From Microcebus murinus (Eukaryota > Chordata > Mammalia > Primates > Cheirogaleidae): a DNA stretch of 64,000 nucleotides. Numbering within the stretch: position 1 is the first letter of the stretch; each line of letters opens with the position of its first letter. Shown piece after piece: positions 48,712 to 60,385 of the stretch. Location of the stretch: the NCBI RefSeq assembly GCF_040939455.1, contig NC_134136.1, forward strand, positions 102,660,014 through 102,724,013, in the 5' to 3' direction. Under the pieces are notes generated by a model. It searched no databases, was not told the DNA's origin, and worked only from the letters and a program-made list of their open reading frames with translations. The position numbers and the translations under genes are program-made.

Positions 48712-49650
48712 TTTAATCTAAACCCTTGCCAATGCTTACTATCTCTTGTCTTTTTAATAATTGCCATCCTAATAAGTGTGAGGTGGTATCTTATTGTGAT
48801 TTTTGATTTTCATTAGCCTGATTATTAGTGATGTTGAGCATCTTTTTTCATACCTGTTGACCATTTATATGTTTTCTTTGGATATATGCCTCATCAGGTC
48901 TTTTGACCTTTTTTAATTGGGTTATTTGTTTTGTTATTGAGTTGTGTGAACTCCTTATATGTTTAAGGTATATGTATACTTGTATGTTTAAGATATATGG
49001 TTTGAAAATATTTTCTTCCAGTCTGTAGATTGCCTTTTCATTTTGTTGATCATTTCTTTTGCTCTTCAGAAGCCTTTAGCTTGATGTAGTTCTACTTGTT
49101 TATTTTTGCTTTTGTTGCCTCAATTTTTGGTGTCTTATTGAAAAATATCATTATCAAAACCAAAGTCAAGGAGACTTTCACTCTGTTTTCTTTTAAGAGT
49201 TTTATGATTTCACATCTTACATTTAGGTCCTTAATTCATTTTGAGTTGATTTTTGTGTATGGTATAGAATAAGAGTCCAATGTCATTCTTTTGCATATGG
49301 ATATCCAGTTTTCCCAACACCATTTATTGAGGAGATGATCCTTTCCCCATTGTGTATTCTTCATACCCTTGTTGAAAATTAGTTGACTGTATATGCATGG
49401 TTTATTACTGGGCTCTCTATTCTGTTCCATTGGTCTATGTGTCTCTTGTTCTGCCAGTAACACATTGTTATTTTACTATAGTTTTTTAATATAATTTGAA
49501 ATCAGTAAGTGTGATACCTCCAACTTTGCTTTTCTTTCTCAAGATGGCTTTGGCTGTTTGGGGTATTTTCTGGCTCCATACAAATTTTATAATTGTTTTT
49601 TCTATTTTAGATAGTGTAGACATTTTAACAATATTAATTCTTCCAATCTG
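48712..49650 (-). mobile_element. L1 fragment, antisense block
   Basis: Antisense ORF2 from 'CCAATGCTTACTATCTCTTG' through 'CATTTATTGAGGAGATGATC' to 'ACAATATTAATTCTTCCAAT'. The minus-strand frame 49486-49728 is an ORF2 remnant ('[18 protein letters not shown]'). In L1 coordinates it lies just upstream of the following sense block, so the two together look like one twin-primed insertion. Confidence 0.8.
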
Positions 49651-50232
49651 TGAACACATGGCACAGCCATTATGGAAAACAGCATGAAGGTTCCTCAAAA
49701 ATTTAAAAACTACCATATGATCCAGCAATCTCTCTTCTGGGTATATATACCCAGAAGAAATTAAATCAGTACCTCAAAGAGGTATCTGTGTTCCCATGTT
49801 CATGTCAGAATTATTCACAATAGTCAAGCCACACAAATAACTTAAATGCTCATAAATGGATGAATGGATAAAGAAATTGTGGTTTATATGTATAATGGAA
49901 AAGAAGGAAATTCTGACATTTGCAACAACATTAGACGAACCTGGAGGACATTATGCCAAATGAAATAAGCCATACACAGAAAGAAAAATTCTGCATGATC
50001 CCATTTATATGTGAAATCTAAAAAACATCAAATGCATAGAAATAGAGAGTAGAATGGTGGTTACCAGGGCCAGGGAAATGGGGAAAAAGGGGAGATGTTG
50101 GTCAAAGGGTACAAAGTCTCAGTTATAAGATGAATAAGTTCTGGGAATCTAATTTATAGCATGGTAATGATAATTAATAATACTGTATTGTGTACTTCAA
50201 ATTTGCTACAATAGTAGATCTTAGTGTTCTCA

Positions 50233-50267
<35 letters not shown>

Positions 50268-50408
50268 GGTTAACTATGTGAGGTGTTAAACATGCTAATT
50301 AACTTGATTATGGTAATCATTTCACAATGTACATGATCAAATCATCACATACATTTTAAATACATGCAGTTTTCATTTGTCAATTATACCTCAGTAACAC
50401 TGGGAAAA
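49651..50408 (+). mobile_element. L1 3' end, sense
   Basis: Sense L1 from 'GCACAGCCATTATGGAAAAC' through 'GGTATATATACCCAGAAGAA' and the 3' UTR to 'TATACCTCAGTAACACTGGG' plus a short A tail. It contains an AC microsatellite in the 3' UTR. Confidence 0.85.
50233..50266. repeat. (AC)n microsatellite
   Basis: About 16 uninterrupted AC units inside the L1 3' UTR. Confidence 0.95.
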
Positions 50409-51599
50409 AATTATTAGAATCTAGGGAAAAGAATGGGCCAGTCCAGGGGCATGCGATTCCAAATCAGGAAATGTTATTTGTTGCTATGCCCAAGTTCTAA
50501 AATTCCTAAATAAAAATGTTTCTTTTATTATTTGAGTATTTTAATGATTAATAAAATGATTGGCATAATATTTCATTACTAATTCCATCTCTGACCTAAG
50601 TAGTGATAGGAGCCATATTTTATTTAATTAATCAAATAGCTAATAAATGAAATATGTTGAATATTATGATATACTTGAAACTTTGTTAATAATAAGTTTT
50701 ATTTGAATATATATATATATACACACACACATTTATATATAATGGCTGGGTATTCAGGAGTGAATTTGAATTTATATTTATAAATATATACAGTTAGAGA
50801 TAAATATCTCTGAACATATATGCATCTATATATTTATCTATGTAAGTAATGCTATCAAGAGTAGTTGATATGTTATTTGTCTTATTATTATATTATTAGG
50901 TCACAGAAGATAGAGCTTTTGTCTTCTCCTTCCTATGAAGAACTCTACATTTCCTAAACTAATACTCTATATAGGTGAGAACACAGTTTATATAGATTGA
51001 ACAAAATATAATGTTTATAAGATTTCAACTTTAAAATTTTCAATATCTATTTTGTAATTAGCAACTAAATAAAGATAAAAGTAGTCATTTTTCCTGCCTT
51101 TTCATATGTGTAAACTTTATTTAAAAGAATCACTACATACCTTGCATTCCAAAATTTTAATAACATACCTTTTCCATTTTACATTAAATTTTACTAATTT
51201 AAATGTATTTGCACATTGAAAGTTTTGGCTTCCTTCTGTACTTTGTATCTCTTTTGGCTAATTATTATTATTTTAATAAATGTAAAATTGCTTTAATCTC
51301 CTTAAAGGATTTTTATCTTGGTTAGGAAGAAAGTACAATAACCATTTTTTAAATATAGGGTGACAGATAACTGGTAATGAAGTTCAATATTTTGTGTTAA
51401 AGCAAAACACACTGTATCTATACACATACAGAATTTCTCTACTCTTGTGTTTCACAGTCAATTGTTACTATTTTGATTGTACAGAAAACTTTTTAGTTTA
51501 ATGAAATGTAATATATGTCATTCATACATCTGTAATTTTTAGTGGTTTTGGTGGTTAAAAAAGAAATTAAATATGAGTGTTTTGATTGTGGTTTTAAGT
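50409..51599. other. Unassigned AT-rich interval with (AT)n(AC)n
   Basis: Nothing recognised except a compound (AT)n(AC)n microsatellite at about 50707-50730 and scattered TATA-rich words. Confidence 0.5.
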
Positions 51600-51718
51600 T
51601 TAGAAGCAGATGGGATTGCTCTTGATGCCTAAGATGGCTGCCAGCCTGTAGCAGGAAGCGGGGTGATGAGCATCGCTGACATCTGCAGGTCAACAAATTT
51701 CATGGAACAGTACATGTA
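51600..51718 (+). other. Doubtful exon-like segment with splice-donor-like end
   Basis: A locally GC-richer stretch in AT-rich DNA: 'AAGATGGCTGCCAGCC', then ATG at 51668 opening a short frame (Met-Ser-Ile-Ala-Asp-Ile-Cys-Arg-Ser-Thr-Asn...), then a good donor match 'ACATGTAAGT' near 51712-51721. An upstream ATG (in AAGATGGC) closes at TAG after five codons. It could be an alternative first exon, a non-coding exon or chance. I do not recognise the peptide. Confidence 0.2.
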
Positions 51719-54139
51719 AGTCTCTCTGTTACTGTAATCAGGGTTGTTGTCAGTTGTCATGGCTTACTGCCAACTGGTGGAATCAATGGTTGTATTTTAT
51801 AAGCCTAAGGAAAACTCATTCAGCAAGGCATATAATATAACTGCTGGTCTGTGACTTGTTTATTTTTTAAATAAACATGTAATCCAGGGAAGGAATCACC
51901 TTTCTATGCCTTTTATTTACTTTTGAGTCAAAGAAAAATAATCTTTCAGTTGCAGTGTGTTTGAAAAGAGAATATTGGGGAGGCATAAAAGCAGCTGTAT
52001 CTAGCTTATATAATATTTATGGCTTTCTTTCTTTGGGAAGGAACCACATTCTGTAGTTGTGTGTTTTTAATTTTGAACATAAAATGGTGGAGAATCTTTG
52101 GTACTGGATTTTAAGAAGATAACTTGGTTAAATGAAAAAAATTCATAAAGGACGTTTAGGCATTCTACTTTCTGATCTTCAACATCATCAGTTAGCTGTA
52201 GCGTTTTATTTTCTGAGTATATAAGGTATTAAACAGTTCAAACCATCAGACATCTCTGGAAAATGTAAAAGCCATAAAATTATTGTGTTGGCTTCAATCC
52301 AGTGTAAAGAGATATCTAATACATACTCTGACAATTGGAATGTACTTTGAAGAATGTTAAATAATGCTTTATTACAACTCTTAACCAGGTTAAACTTGAG
52401 CATATAAACTGAATATTTGCCAAGTTAAAAGTGAATATATAAGACAAGCACAGCATGTTAATTGATTCCTCCCTGGAAGAAAAAGCAATTTGACTAGGAT
52501 TCCTTTCTTTTCTTTTTTTTTTTTTTTAAGGATTCCTTTCTTAAATGGCAACTTTAAGAACAGAGTTTTAGTCTTTTTGGCTTGGTGGGCCAAACTTTAA
52601 AAGGTGATAAGCTGTCTTCAGAATCTCCATAAATCTCTGTGACAGTTTCATGATACTATACTGCAGTCGTTGAATCTGGTCCATTACTCAAATGAAGAAT
52701 TCCAAATGAATTTAATGTTTTTTTTTCTATCCATGCTTCTTTCATTGATCCTGGCTCACAGTCCTGGCCAGAAGATTCAAGGTAGCAAATATGCCAAAAT
52801 ACTGCATCATGTTGGCATGCAAGAAAGGACATGAGGAAAACAGAAATAGCCTGTGACCTTTAGCCAGGAAATGTTGCAGACATGAAACAAACAGACCCAA
52901 GAGACAATAAGGCAACAGCGCTCAGTGGGTTAAATTATAGTTTCTATGAAATACCAAACTGACACTTCTAGCCCTTCATCAAAATAGCATTCGTTAATAT
53001 GTTCTTTAGATATTTATTGGGTGCCAATATGTGTCAGGTATAAGTAGTTCATCATCTTGTACAATACGTACTTTGAATAAATTTTCCAAGAGAGGCAACA
53101 GATTTACCTAACTCAGCTGTGCTCTGTTGGTGACTTTTCTTATAACTAAAGCCATATATTGGGAAATAGCTAATCAAGGTAGAGGCAAGGGAATGCACTG
53201 AAAGTTGACAGTAAAATATTTACAGAATATGATTTTAGATTCACTAATATGCCTTAATGCTGTGACCTCCCACTTTCGAAGCAACATTAGGTTTAAGTAT
53301 TACCTTCTTTATAAAGTTTTACAATTTTTCCTGTTTACTATTTAACAGGATACTTCGTGTTAGCTAGTAAAATGGTTTTGTTTTGCTTTCCTATGTTTGC
53401 TGACTTGATTTTCCTTATTTATTCATATTTCAATAAATGTTCTGTCCTAACAATTTCAATGAAATTATTCTGATTAATGTCAATGAAAATCTCCATTTGA
53501 GTCAGTATAACTGTAACATTTCAGTCCTTATCTTAAATTTTCTTTAAGTAGCATTAGATAGCAAAAGTTTCAGAAGTAGGGAAAATAACCATCTGTTATA
53601 GATATGGACTTATAAATATGGTGACTTTAATACCATCAAATGTGTATTGTCAATGAAAGTGGCAGAAATACCTAACACTTTAGCTTTGGTTATTGAGAGG
53701 TTAATGATACCTTCCATAGAGCTAAAACATAAATGGAGAAAAGCAGTAATTTTAAAAAAGAATGATTAACTTGTTTTTAAGATATGTTGAGGGAATTTGA
53801 AACATGAACCATTATATCAGAAGAAATATCAAGATATGGATATCTATTTGGAAATGAAGTATAAGAAATAGATGAAAGAGAGACCACTGATGCCAAGGTG
53901 TGTAATGAAAAGAAAGATAAATGATGGGACCCTGGGAGGATACTGTGGTGGGAAAAGGACATACTGAAAAAACAAGGGAGGTGTGTTGAGAGAGATTGAA
54001 AAATTAAGAGAAATAAAGTCTCTGTTAAGTTAAAAAAATTGAACTTAGAATAATGGCAAAATGTGCAGACAAATGAGAAAAGAGTGGATGTAAAGTGTTT
54101 TCACCATAAAATAACTATGTGAGGTAATGCATATTTTTA
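51719..54139. other. Unassigned AT-rich interval
   Basis: No recognisable gene. It contains the poly-T insertion at 52.5 kb and a possible L2 scrap near 52995-53060 ('TATTTATTGGGTGCCAATAT'). Confidence 0.5.
52496..52542 (-). repeat. Poly-T tract between 14-bp direct repeats (tail-only retroinsertion)
   Basis: AGGATTCCTTTCTT at 52496-52509 and again at 52529-52542 flank 'TTC' plus an almost pure T run. The arrangement is that of a target-site duplication around a reverse-transcribed poly(A) tail with no body, inserted in antisense. Confidence 0.7.
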
Positions 54140-54660
54140 AAAAATGTATTTTTAATTTTTATATATTTCAAAATATTAAGGGAGTACAAATGTTTTTGTT
54201 ACATGGCTTGAGTCAGGGCTATAATGCTGCCCATCACCCAAATAGTATTCATTGTAGCCATTAGGTAGGTCTTTACCCCTCTCCTCCTTCCCCTCCTCCT
54301 GCTTGATTTCCAATGACTTTTACTTCCCTCTGTGCATATGTGTGCCCATGGTTAGCTCCAATTTATTAGAGAGTACATGTGGCCTTTGTTTTTCCATTCT
54401 TGAGATACTTCACTTAGGATAATGGTCTCCAATTCCTTTTACATTGTTGCAAAAGGAACTGATTCATCCTTTTTATGGCTGAGTAGTACTACATTATATA
54501 CATATACCACATTTTGTTTATTCACTGAGGAATTGATGGGCACTTGGGTTGATTCCAGATCTTTGCAATTGTGACTTATGCTGCAAAAACATTCCAGTGT
54601 GGGTGTATTTTGATAAAATGACTTATTTTCCTTTGGGTAGATACCCAGTAGTGGGACCAT
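54140..54660 (-). mobile_element. L1 3' end, older strepsirrhine/primate type
   Basis: Antisense L1: 'TATATATTTCAAAATATTAA', 'GGGCACTTGGGTTGATTCC', 'GGGTAGATACCCAGTAGTGG'. The frame 54439-54660 (minus) reads as the ORF2 C-terminus ('[15 protein letters not shown]'). It stops against a sense L1 3' UTR. Confidence 0.82.
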
Positions 54661-55135
54661 GCACCAGGTGAGGGATGGACATTCCTGGCATACATTAATT
54701 AGCTAGATTTAATCATTCCACAATGTATAATTGCAGTCATGCACTGCATAAAGATGTTTTGGTCAACAATGGACTGCATATATAATGATGGTCCTGTAAG
54801 ATTACAATGGACTTAAAAAATTCCTATCACACATATACTTATCATGGTGTTACTACTTCCTCACACTGTTCAGCACAGTAACATGTTGTACAGATTTATA
54901 GCATAGGAGCAATAGACTGTATAATATAGCCTAGTTGTACAGTAGGCTATACCATCTTGGTTTGTGTAAGCACACTTTATGTTGCTTGCACAATGACAGA
55001 ATCACCTAATGATATATTTTTCAAAACGTAGCCAAGTCCTTAAGCAACATGTGACTGTACATTAAGCCATCATGTTGTACATGATAAATACATACAGTTT
55101 TATATGCAAATTTTAAAGAAATAAAAAAGTACATA
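54661..55135 (+). mobile_element. L1 3' UTR, sense, split by a MITE
   Basis: 'TTAATTAGCTAGATTTAATC' and 'ATTCCACAATGTATAATT' (to 54733), then after the MITE 'CATCATGTTGTACATGATAA' and 'ATACATACAGTTTTATATGC' to an A-rich end. These are consecutive pieces of an old L1 3' UTR. Confidence 0.75.
54734..55057. mobile_element. pogo/Tigger-class MITE
   Basis: 324 bp with ends 'CAGTCATGCACTGCATAA' and 'AAGCAACATGTGACTG', giving a partly eroded inverted repeat starting CAGTCA. TA follows the right end. Internal phrases ('CCTAGTTGTACAGTAGGC', 'GTTTGTGTAAGCACACTTTA') match a common mammalian CAGTCATGTG-type element with most of its middle deleted. No coding capacity. Confidence 0.7.
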
Positions 55136-55745
55136 ACATTTTAGACATGTCAATAATGTGAAGATTGTATGGGGACTTTTGGATACAGTGCTTGGAGCTT
55201 GATTTTAAGCAAGTTGAGAACAGTCTCATTTGTTTCTTCAAGTTCTCTTTATTTTATTTTTTAAAATTACAGATAAAATTGCATTTATCATGTACAATAT
55301 GATGTTGTGAAGTATATATACATTGTGAATTGACTAAATCTAGCTAATTAATATGCATTATCTCACATATTAGTAAGTTGTCATTTTTGTTGTGAGGAGA
55401 CAACATCCACTTTCAGTATTTTTTAAGAATACAATGTATTGTTATTGACTATAGTTGCCACGTTATGCAGTAGATGCTTGAACTTATTCTTCTTATCTAT
55501 CTGAAATTTTGTATGCTTTGACCAACATCTTCCCACATCTCCCCGTCAAACTGCCCCAGTCCCTGGTAACTGCCATTCTACTCTCTAGTTCTGTGACATC
55601 AACCTTTTTAGATTCCACATATGAGTGAAACCCCATGATATTTGTCTTTCTTTGCCTGGCTTATTGCTCTTAATATACCATCCTCCAGGTTCATCCATGT
55701 CATTGCAAATGGCAGGATTTCCTTCTGGTTTATGGTTGAATAGTA

Positions 55746-56485
55746 CAGTAGCTCCCCTTGTCCATGAGGTTATGTTCCAAGACCTCCAGTGGATGGCTGA
55801 AACCTTAAATAGTACAGAACTCTCTATATCAGGGGTCCTCAGACTTTTTAAACAGGGGGCCAGTTCACTGTCCCTCAGATCGTTGGAGGGTCGGACTATA
55901 GTTTTAAAAACACTATGAACAAATTCCTATGCACACTGCACATATCTTATTTTGAAGTTAAACAACAAACGGGCAAAAACACCAGCATGCGGCCCTCGGG
56001 CCGTAGTTTGAGGATGCCTGCTCTCTATATTATATTTTTCCCTATAGATATATACCTATGGTAAAGTTTATAAGTTAGGCACAGTAAAAGATTAAGAATA
56101 ACTAATAACATAGTAGAATAATTATAAAAATATGCCAACATCTCTACTCTTGTGCTTTGGGGCCACTATTAAATAAGGGTTCCTCGAACAAAAGCATTGC
56201 TATAATTGCTATACCATGACAATTGATCTGATAACTGAAATGACTAGTAAGTGACTAATATAGTGTATACAGCATGGATAACCTGGACAAAAGAGATGAT
56301 TCATGCCCTTGATGTGACAGAACAGGACTATTTGAGATTTCATCAGGCTCTCAAAACAGAAAGCAACTTAAAACTTATAAATCGTTTATTTCTGGAATTT
56401 TTATTTAATATTGTTGGACTGTAGTTGACCATGGGTACCTGAAACCACAGAAAGCAATACTATGGGTAGTAAGGGGGGACTACTG
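55746..56485. mobile_element. Tigger/MER2-class DNA transposon, host of the hAT
   Basis: Ends 'CAGTAGCTCCCCTTGTCC' and 'AGTAAGGGGGGACTACTG' are inverted repeats, flanked by TA on both sides (55744-55745, 56486-56487). The L1 reads on across it ('GGTTGAATAGTA' then 'TTCCATTGTGTA'). About 550 bp without the hAT. It carries a recognisable Tigger 5' UTR in reverse ('TTGGGGCCACTATTAAATAA') but no transposase frame. Confidence 0.8.
55830..56020. mobile_element. 191-bp non-autonomous hAT element
   Basis: Inverted ends CAGGGGTCCTCAGAC and GTTTGAGGATGCCTG, flanked by CTCTCTATAT on both sides. Body: 'AAACAGGGGGCCAGTTCACT', 'TTGGAGGGTCGGACTATAG', then 'GCGGCCCTCGGGCCGTAG'. It resembles the OC/SPIN-era hAT elements that I recall from opossum, mouse lemur, tenrec and bats. 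It looks well preserved next to its neighbours, so it is probably young. Confidence 0.8.
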
Positions 56486-58269
56486 TATTCCATTGTGTAT
56501 ATATACCATTTTTTCTTTATCCATTGATGCACACTTAGGTTGGTTTCATATCTTGACTATAGTGAATGATGCTGTAATAAACATGAAGATGTATGTATGT
56601 CTTTGACATACTGGTTTCATTTCTTTTGATTATATATTCAGTAGTGGGATTGTTGTATTATATGGTCATTATATTTTTTAATATTTTGAGAAACCTCCAT
56701 ACCATTTTCATAATGGATCTACTAACTTACATTCCCACCAACAATATGCAAGGGTTTCCTTTTGTCCACATCCTTGCCAACACTTGTTATCTTTTGTCTT
56801 TTGGATAATAGCATTGTAACAGGTGTGAGGTGATATTTCATTGTGATTTTGATTTGCATTTCCCTGATGATTGGTGATGTTGAGCACCTTTCCATACATC
56901 TGTCTGCCATCTGTATATCTTCTTTTGAGAAATGTCTGTTCAGGTCATTTGCCTTATTTTTATTTGGGTTATTTATTTTCTTGCTACTGAGTTGAGTTCC
57001 TTATATATTTTGGATATTAACTGTTTATCAGATGTATGATTTGCAAATATTTTCCCCCATTTGGTAGATTGTCCCTTCACTCTGTTGATTATTTTCTTTG
57101 CTGTATGTACAGAAGATTTTTAGTCTGATGTAATCCCATTTGTCTATTTTTTTCTTTTGTAGCCTGTGTTTTTTGGGGTCATATCTAATAAATCATTGCC
57201 CAGACCAATGCCATGGAACTTTTCCTTGATGTTTCCTTCCTTTCTAGTAGTTTTGTAGTTTGGGAGTTTTACATTTAAGTCTTTTATCCATTTTGACGTA
57301 ATTTTTCTATATAGTGTGAGATAAGGGTCTAATTTCATTTTTTCTGCATGTGGATATACAGTTTCCCAGCACCATTTATTGCAGGCACTTTCATTTCTCT
57401 ATTGTGTGTTCTTAGCACCTTTTTAAAAAATCAGTTGGCTGTAAATGCATGGATTTATTTCTGGGCTCTTTATTCTGTTCCATTGTTCTATGTATCCATT
57501 TTTATGCCAGTTACGTGCTGTTTTGGTTACTATAGCTTTGTAGTATAATTTGAAGTCAGGTAGTATGATGCCTCCAGCTTTGTTCTTTATGTTCAAAATT
57601 GCCTTTGTTATCTGGTGTCATTTTTGGTTCCATACTAATTTTAACATTGTCTTTTCTATTTCTGCAAAGAATTTCATTGGTATTTTGATAGGGATTATAT
57701 TGAATCTGTAGCTCACTTTGGATAGTATGGACATTTTAACAATATGAACTCTCACTCCCTTAATCTTTTGAAAAAAAAACATAAAAATTTAAAAATACAG
57801 TATGAATTTTTCTAACCCATAAACACAGGATATCTTTCCATTTATTTATGTCTTCTTAAATTTCTTTCATCAGTGTTTTATCATTTTCAGTGTAGGTATT
57901 GCTCACCATTTTAGTTAAATTTATTCCTAAGTCTTTTTTTTTTTACTAGCTATTGTAAATGGAATTGCTTTCTTGATTTCTTTTATAGCTGGTTTACTGT
58001 TAGAGTATAGAAACTCTACTGATTTTTATATATTGATTTTGTATCCTGCAACTTTACTGAATTTGTTTATTGGTTCTAATAGTTTTTGGTGGAAATCTTT
58101 AGAGTTTTATATATACAAGATCATACCATTTGCAAAAAGGGACCATTTCTTACTTTCTAATTTGGATGTCTTTTACTTCTTTCTCTTACCTAATTGCTCT
58201 GGCTAAAATTTTCAGTACTATGTTGAATACAAGTAACAAAAGTGATATTCTTGTCTTGTACCGAATCTT

Positions 58270-58606
58270 TCTTTCTTTCTTTCTTTTTTTTTTTTTTTTT
58301 TTTTTTTGTTGTTGCTCGGGCTAGAGTGCCGTTGCGTCAGCCTAGCTCACAGCAATCTCAAACTCCTGGGCTCAAACAATCCTTCTGCCTCAGCCTCCTG
58401 AGTACCTGGGACTACAGGCATGCGCCACCATGCCTGGCTAATTTTTTCTATATATTTTTAGTTGACCAATTAATTTCTTTCCATTTTTAGTAGAGATGAG
58501 ATCTCACTCTTGCTCAAGCTGGTTTCGAACTCCTGACCTTGAGCCATCTGCCCTCCTCAGCCTCCCAGAATGCTAGGATTACAGGCATGAGCCACCGCAC
58601 CTGGCC
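58270..58606 (-). mobile_element. Lemur-type Alu in the L1
   Basis: Antisense dimeric Alu with a TTTC-rich then pure poly-T tail, 'GCGTCAGCCTAGCTCACAGC', the insert 'TTGACCAATTAATTTC', and the head 'GATTACAGGCATGAGCC'. Flanks TGTACCGAATCTT (58257-58269) and TGTACTGAATCTT (58607-58619) differ by one base. Confidence 0.92.
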
Positions 58607-60385
58607 TGTACTGAATCTTAGAGGAAAAGCTTTCAATTTTTCCTCTTTGAGTATGATGGTGTGGCCATCATACTCAACTGTGGGTGTGGCCTCTATTGTG
58701 TTGAGGTACTTTCCTGCTGTACATAATTCATTGAAAGTTTTTATCATAAAAGGATGTGGAATTTTGTCAAATGCTTTTTATGTATCTGTTAAAATGATTA
58801 TATGGGATTTTGCCCTTCATTCTGTTAATGTGATATATCACATTTATGGATTTATGTATGCTAAACCATCCTTGTATCCCTAGAATGAACCCCATTTGAT
58901 CTTGGTGAATGATCTTTTCAATGTGTTGCTGAATTCAGTTGATTAATATTTTGTTGAAGAATTTGAGTCTATGTTCATCAGGGATATTGGCCTGTAATTT
59001 TATTTTCTTATACTGCTCTTGTCTGGCTTTCGTATCAGGGTGAGACTGGCCTCATAAAATAAGTGTGGAAGTCTTCCCTCATCTTCTATTTTTTGGAAGA
59101 CTTTGAAAATAATTGGTATTAATTCTTCTCTAAATATTTGGTAGATTTCAGCAGTGAAGCCATTTAGTCCTGGGCTTTTCTTTGATGGGAGACTTTTATT
59201 ACTATTTCAATCTCCTTACTTGTATTGGTATATTCAGGTTTTCTATTTCTTTGTAATTCAATCTTGGTAGGGTGTATGTGTCGAGAGATTTATCCATTTC
59301 TTTTAGATTATATAATTTTTTGATATGTGATTGTTCTTAGTAGGGTCTTATGATCATTTGTATTTCTGTTATATGGCTTTTTTTCATTCTGGTTTTATTT
59401 ATTGAGTCTTCTCCCTTTTTTATTAGTATAGCTAATGGTATATCAATTTTGTACATCTTTTCCAAAAAACAAGTCTTAAATTTATTTGTTTTTTCTACTG
59501 TTTCTCTAGTCTCTATTTCATTTATTTCCTTCCTTCTATTAACTTCAGGCTTAGTTACTTCTTGTTTTTCTTGTTCCTTCAGGTGCAACATTTGGTTGTT
59601 TCTTTGAGGGTTTTTTCATTTTTTGATGTAGGCATTTATTCATTTATTGCTATAAATTTCTCTGCTTTAACTGTATCCCATAAGTTTTGATGTGTTTTGT
59701 TTCTATTTTTGTTTATGTCAATATGTTTTTCATTTCCCTTTTATTTTCTTCATTGACCTATGATTGTTCAGGAGTATGTTGTTTAATTTCCATGATTTGT
59801 GAATTTTATGAAGTTTCTCCTGTTATCACTTTTTAGTTTTATATAATTATGATTAAAAAGATATTTGATATTATTTCAATATTTTTGGACTTGTTAAAAC
59901 TTGTTTTGTGGCCTAACAATGCTCTACCTTGGAGAATGTTTCATGTGCAGTTGAGAAGAATGTGTATTGGACAGGTGTTGGTTGTAATGTTCTGTATATG
60001 TCTGTTAGGTCCATTTTTTCTCTAGTGTACTTTAAGTGTGATGCTTCCTTATTTGTTTTCTAATTAGATGATCTATTCATTGTTAAAAGAATGGTGTTAT
60101 ATTCCCCTAGTATTATTGCATTACAATGTATCTCTCCCTTCAGATCCATTAATTTTTGCTGCATATATTTAGGTGCTGCAATGGTAGATGCATATATATT
60201 TACATTTATTTACATTTATTGTTATGACATGTTGCTAAATTAACCCCTTTATGATTATATAATTACCTCCTTTGTCTGTGTATACAGTTTTTGACTTAAA
60301 CTCTATTTTACATGATGTAAGTCTAACTATTCTTCTTCTCTTTTGGTTTATATTTGCATGGAATTTTTTTTTCCATATTCACCTT

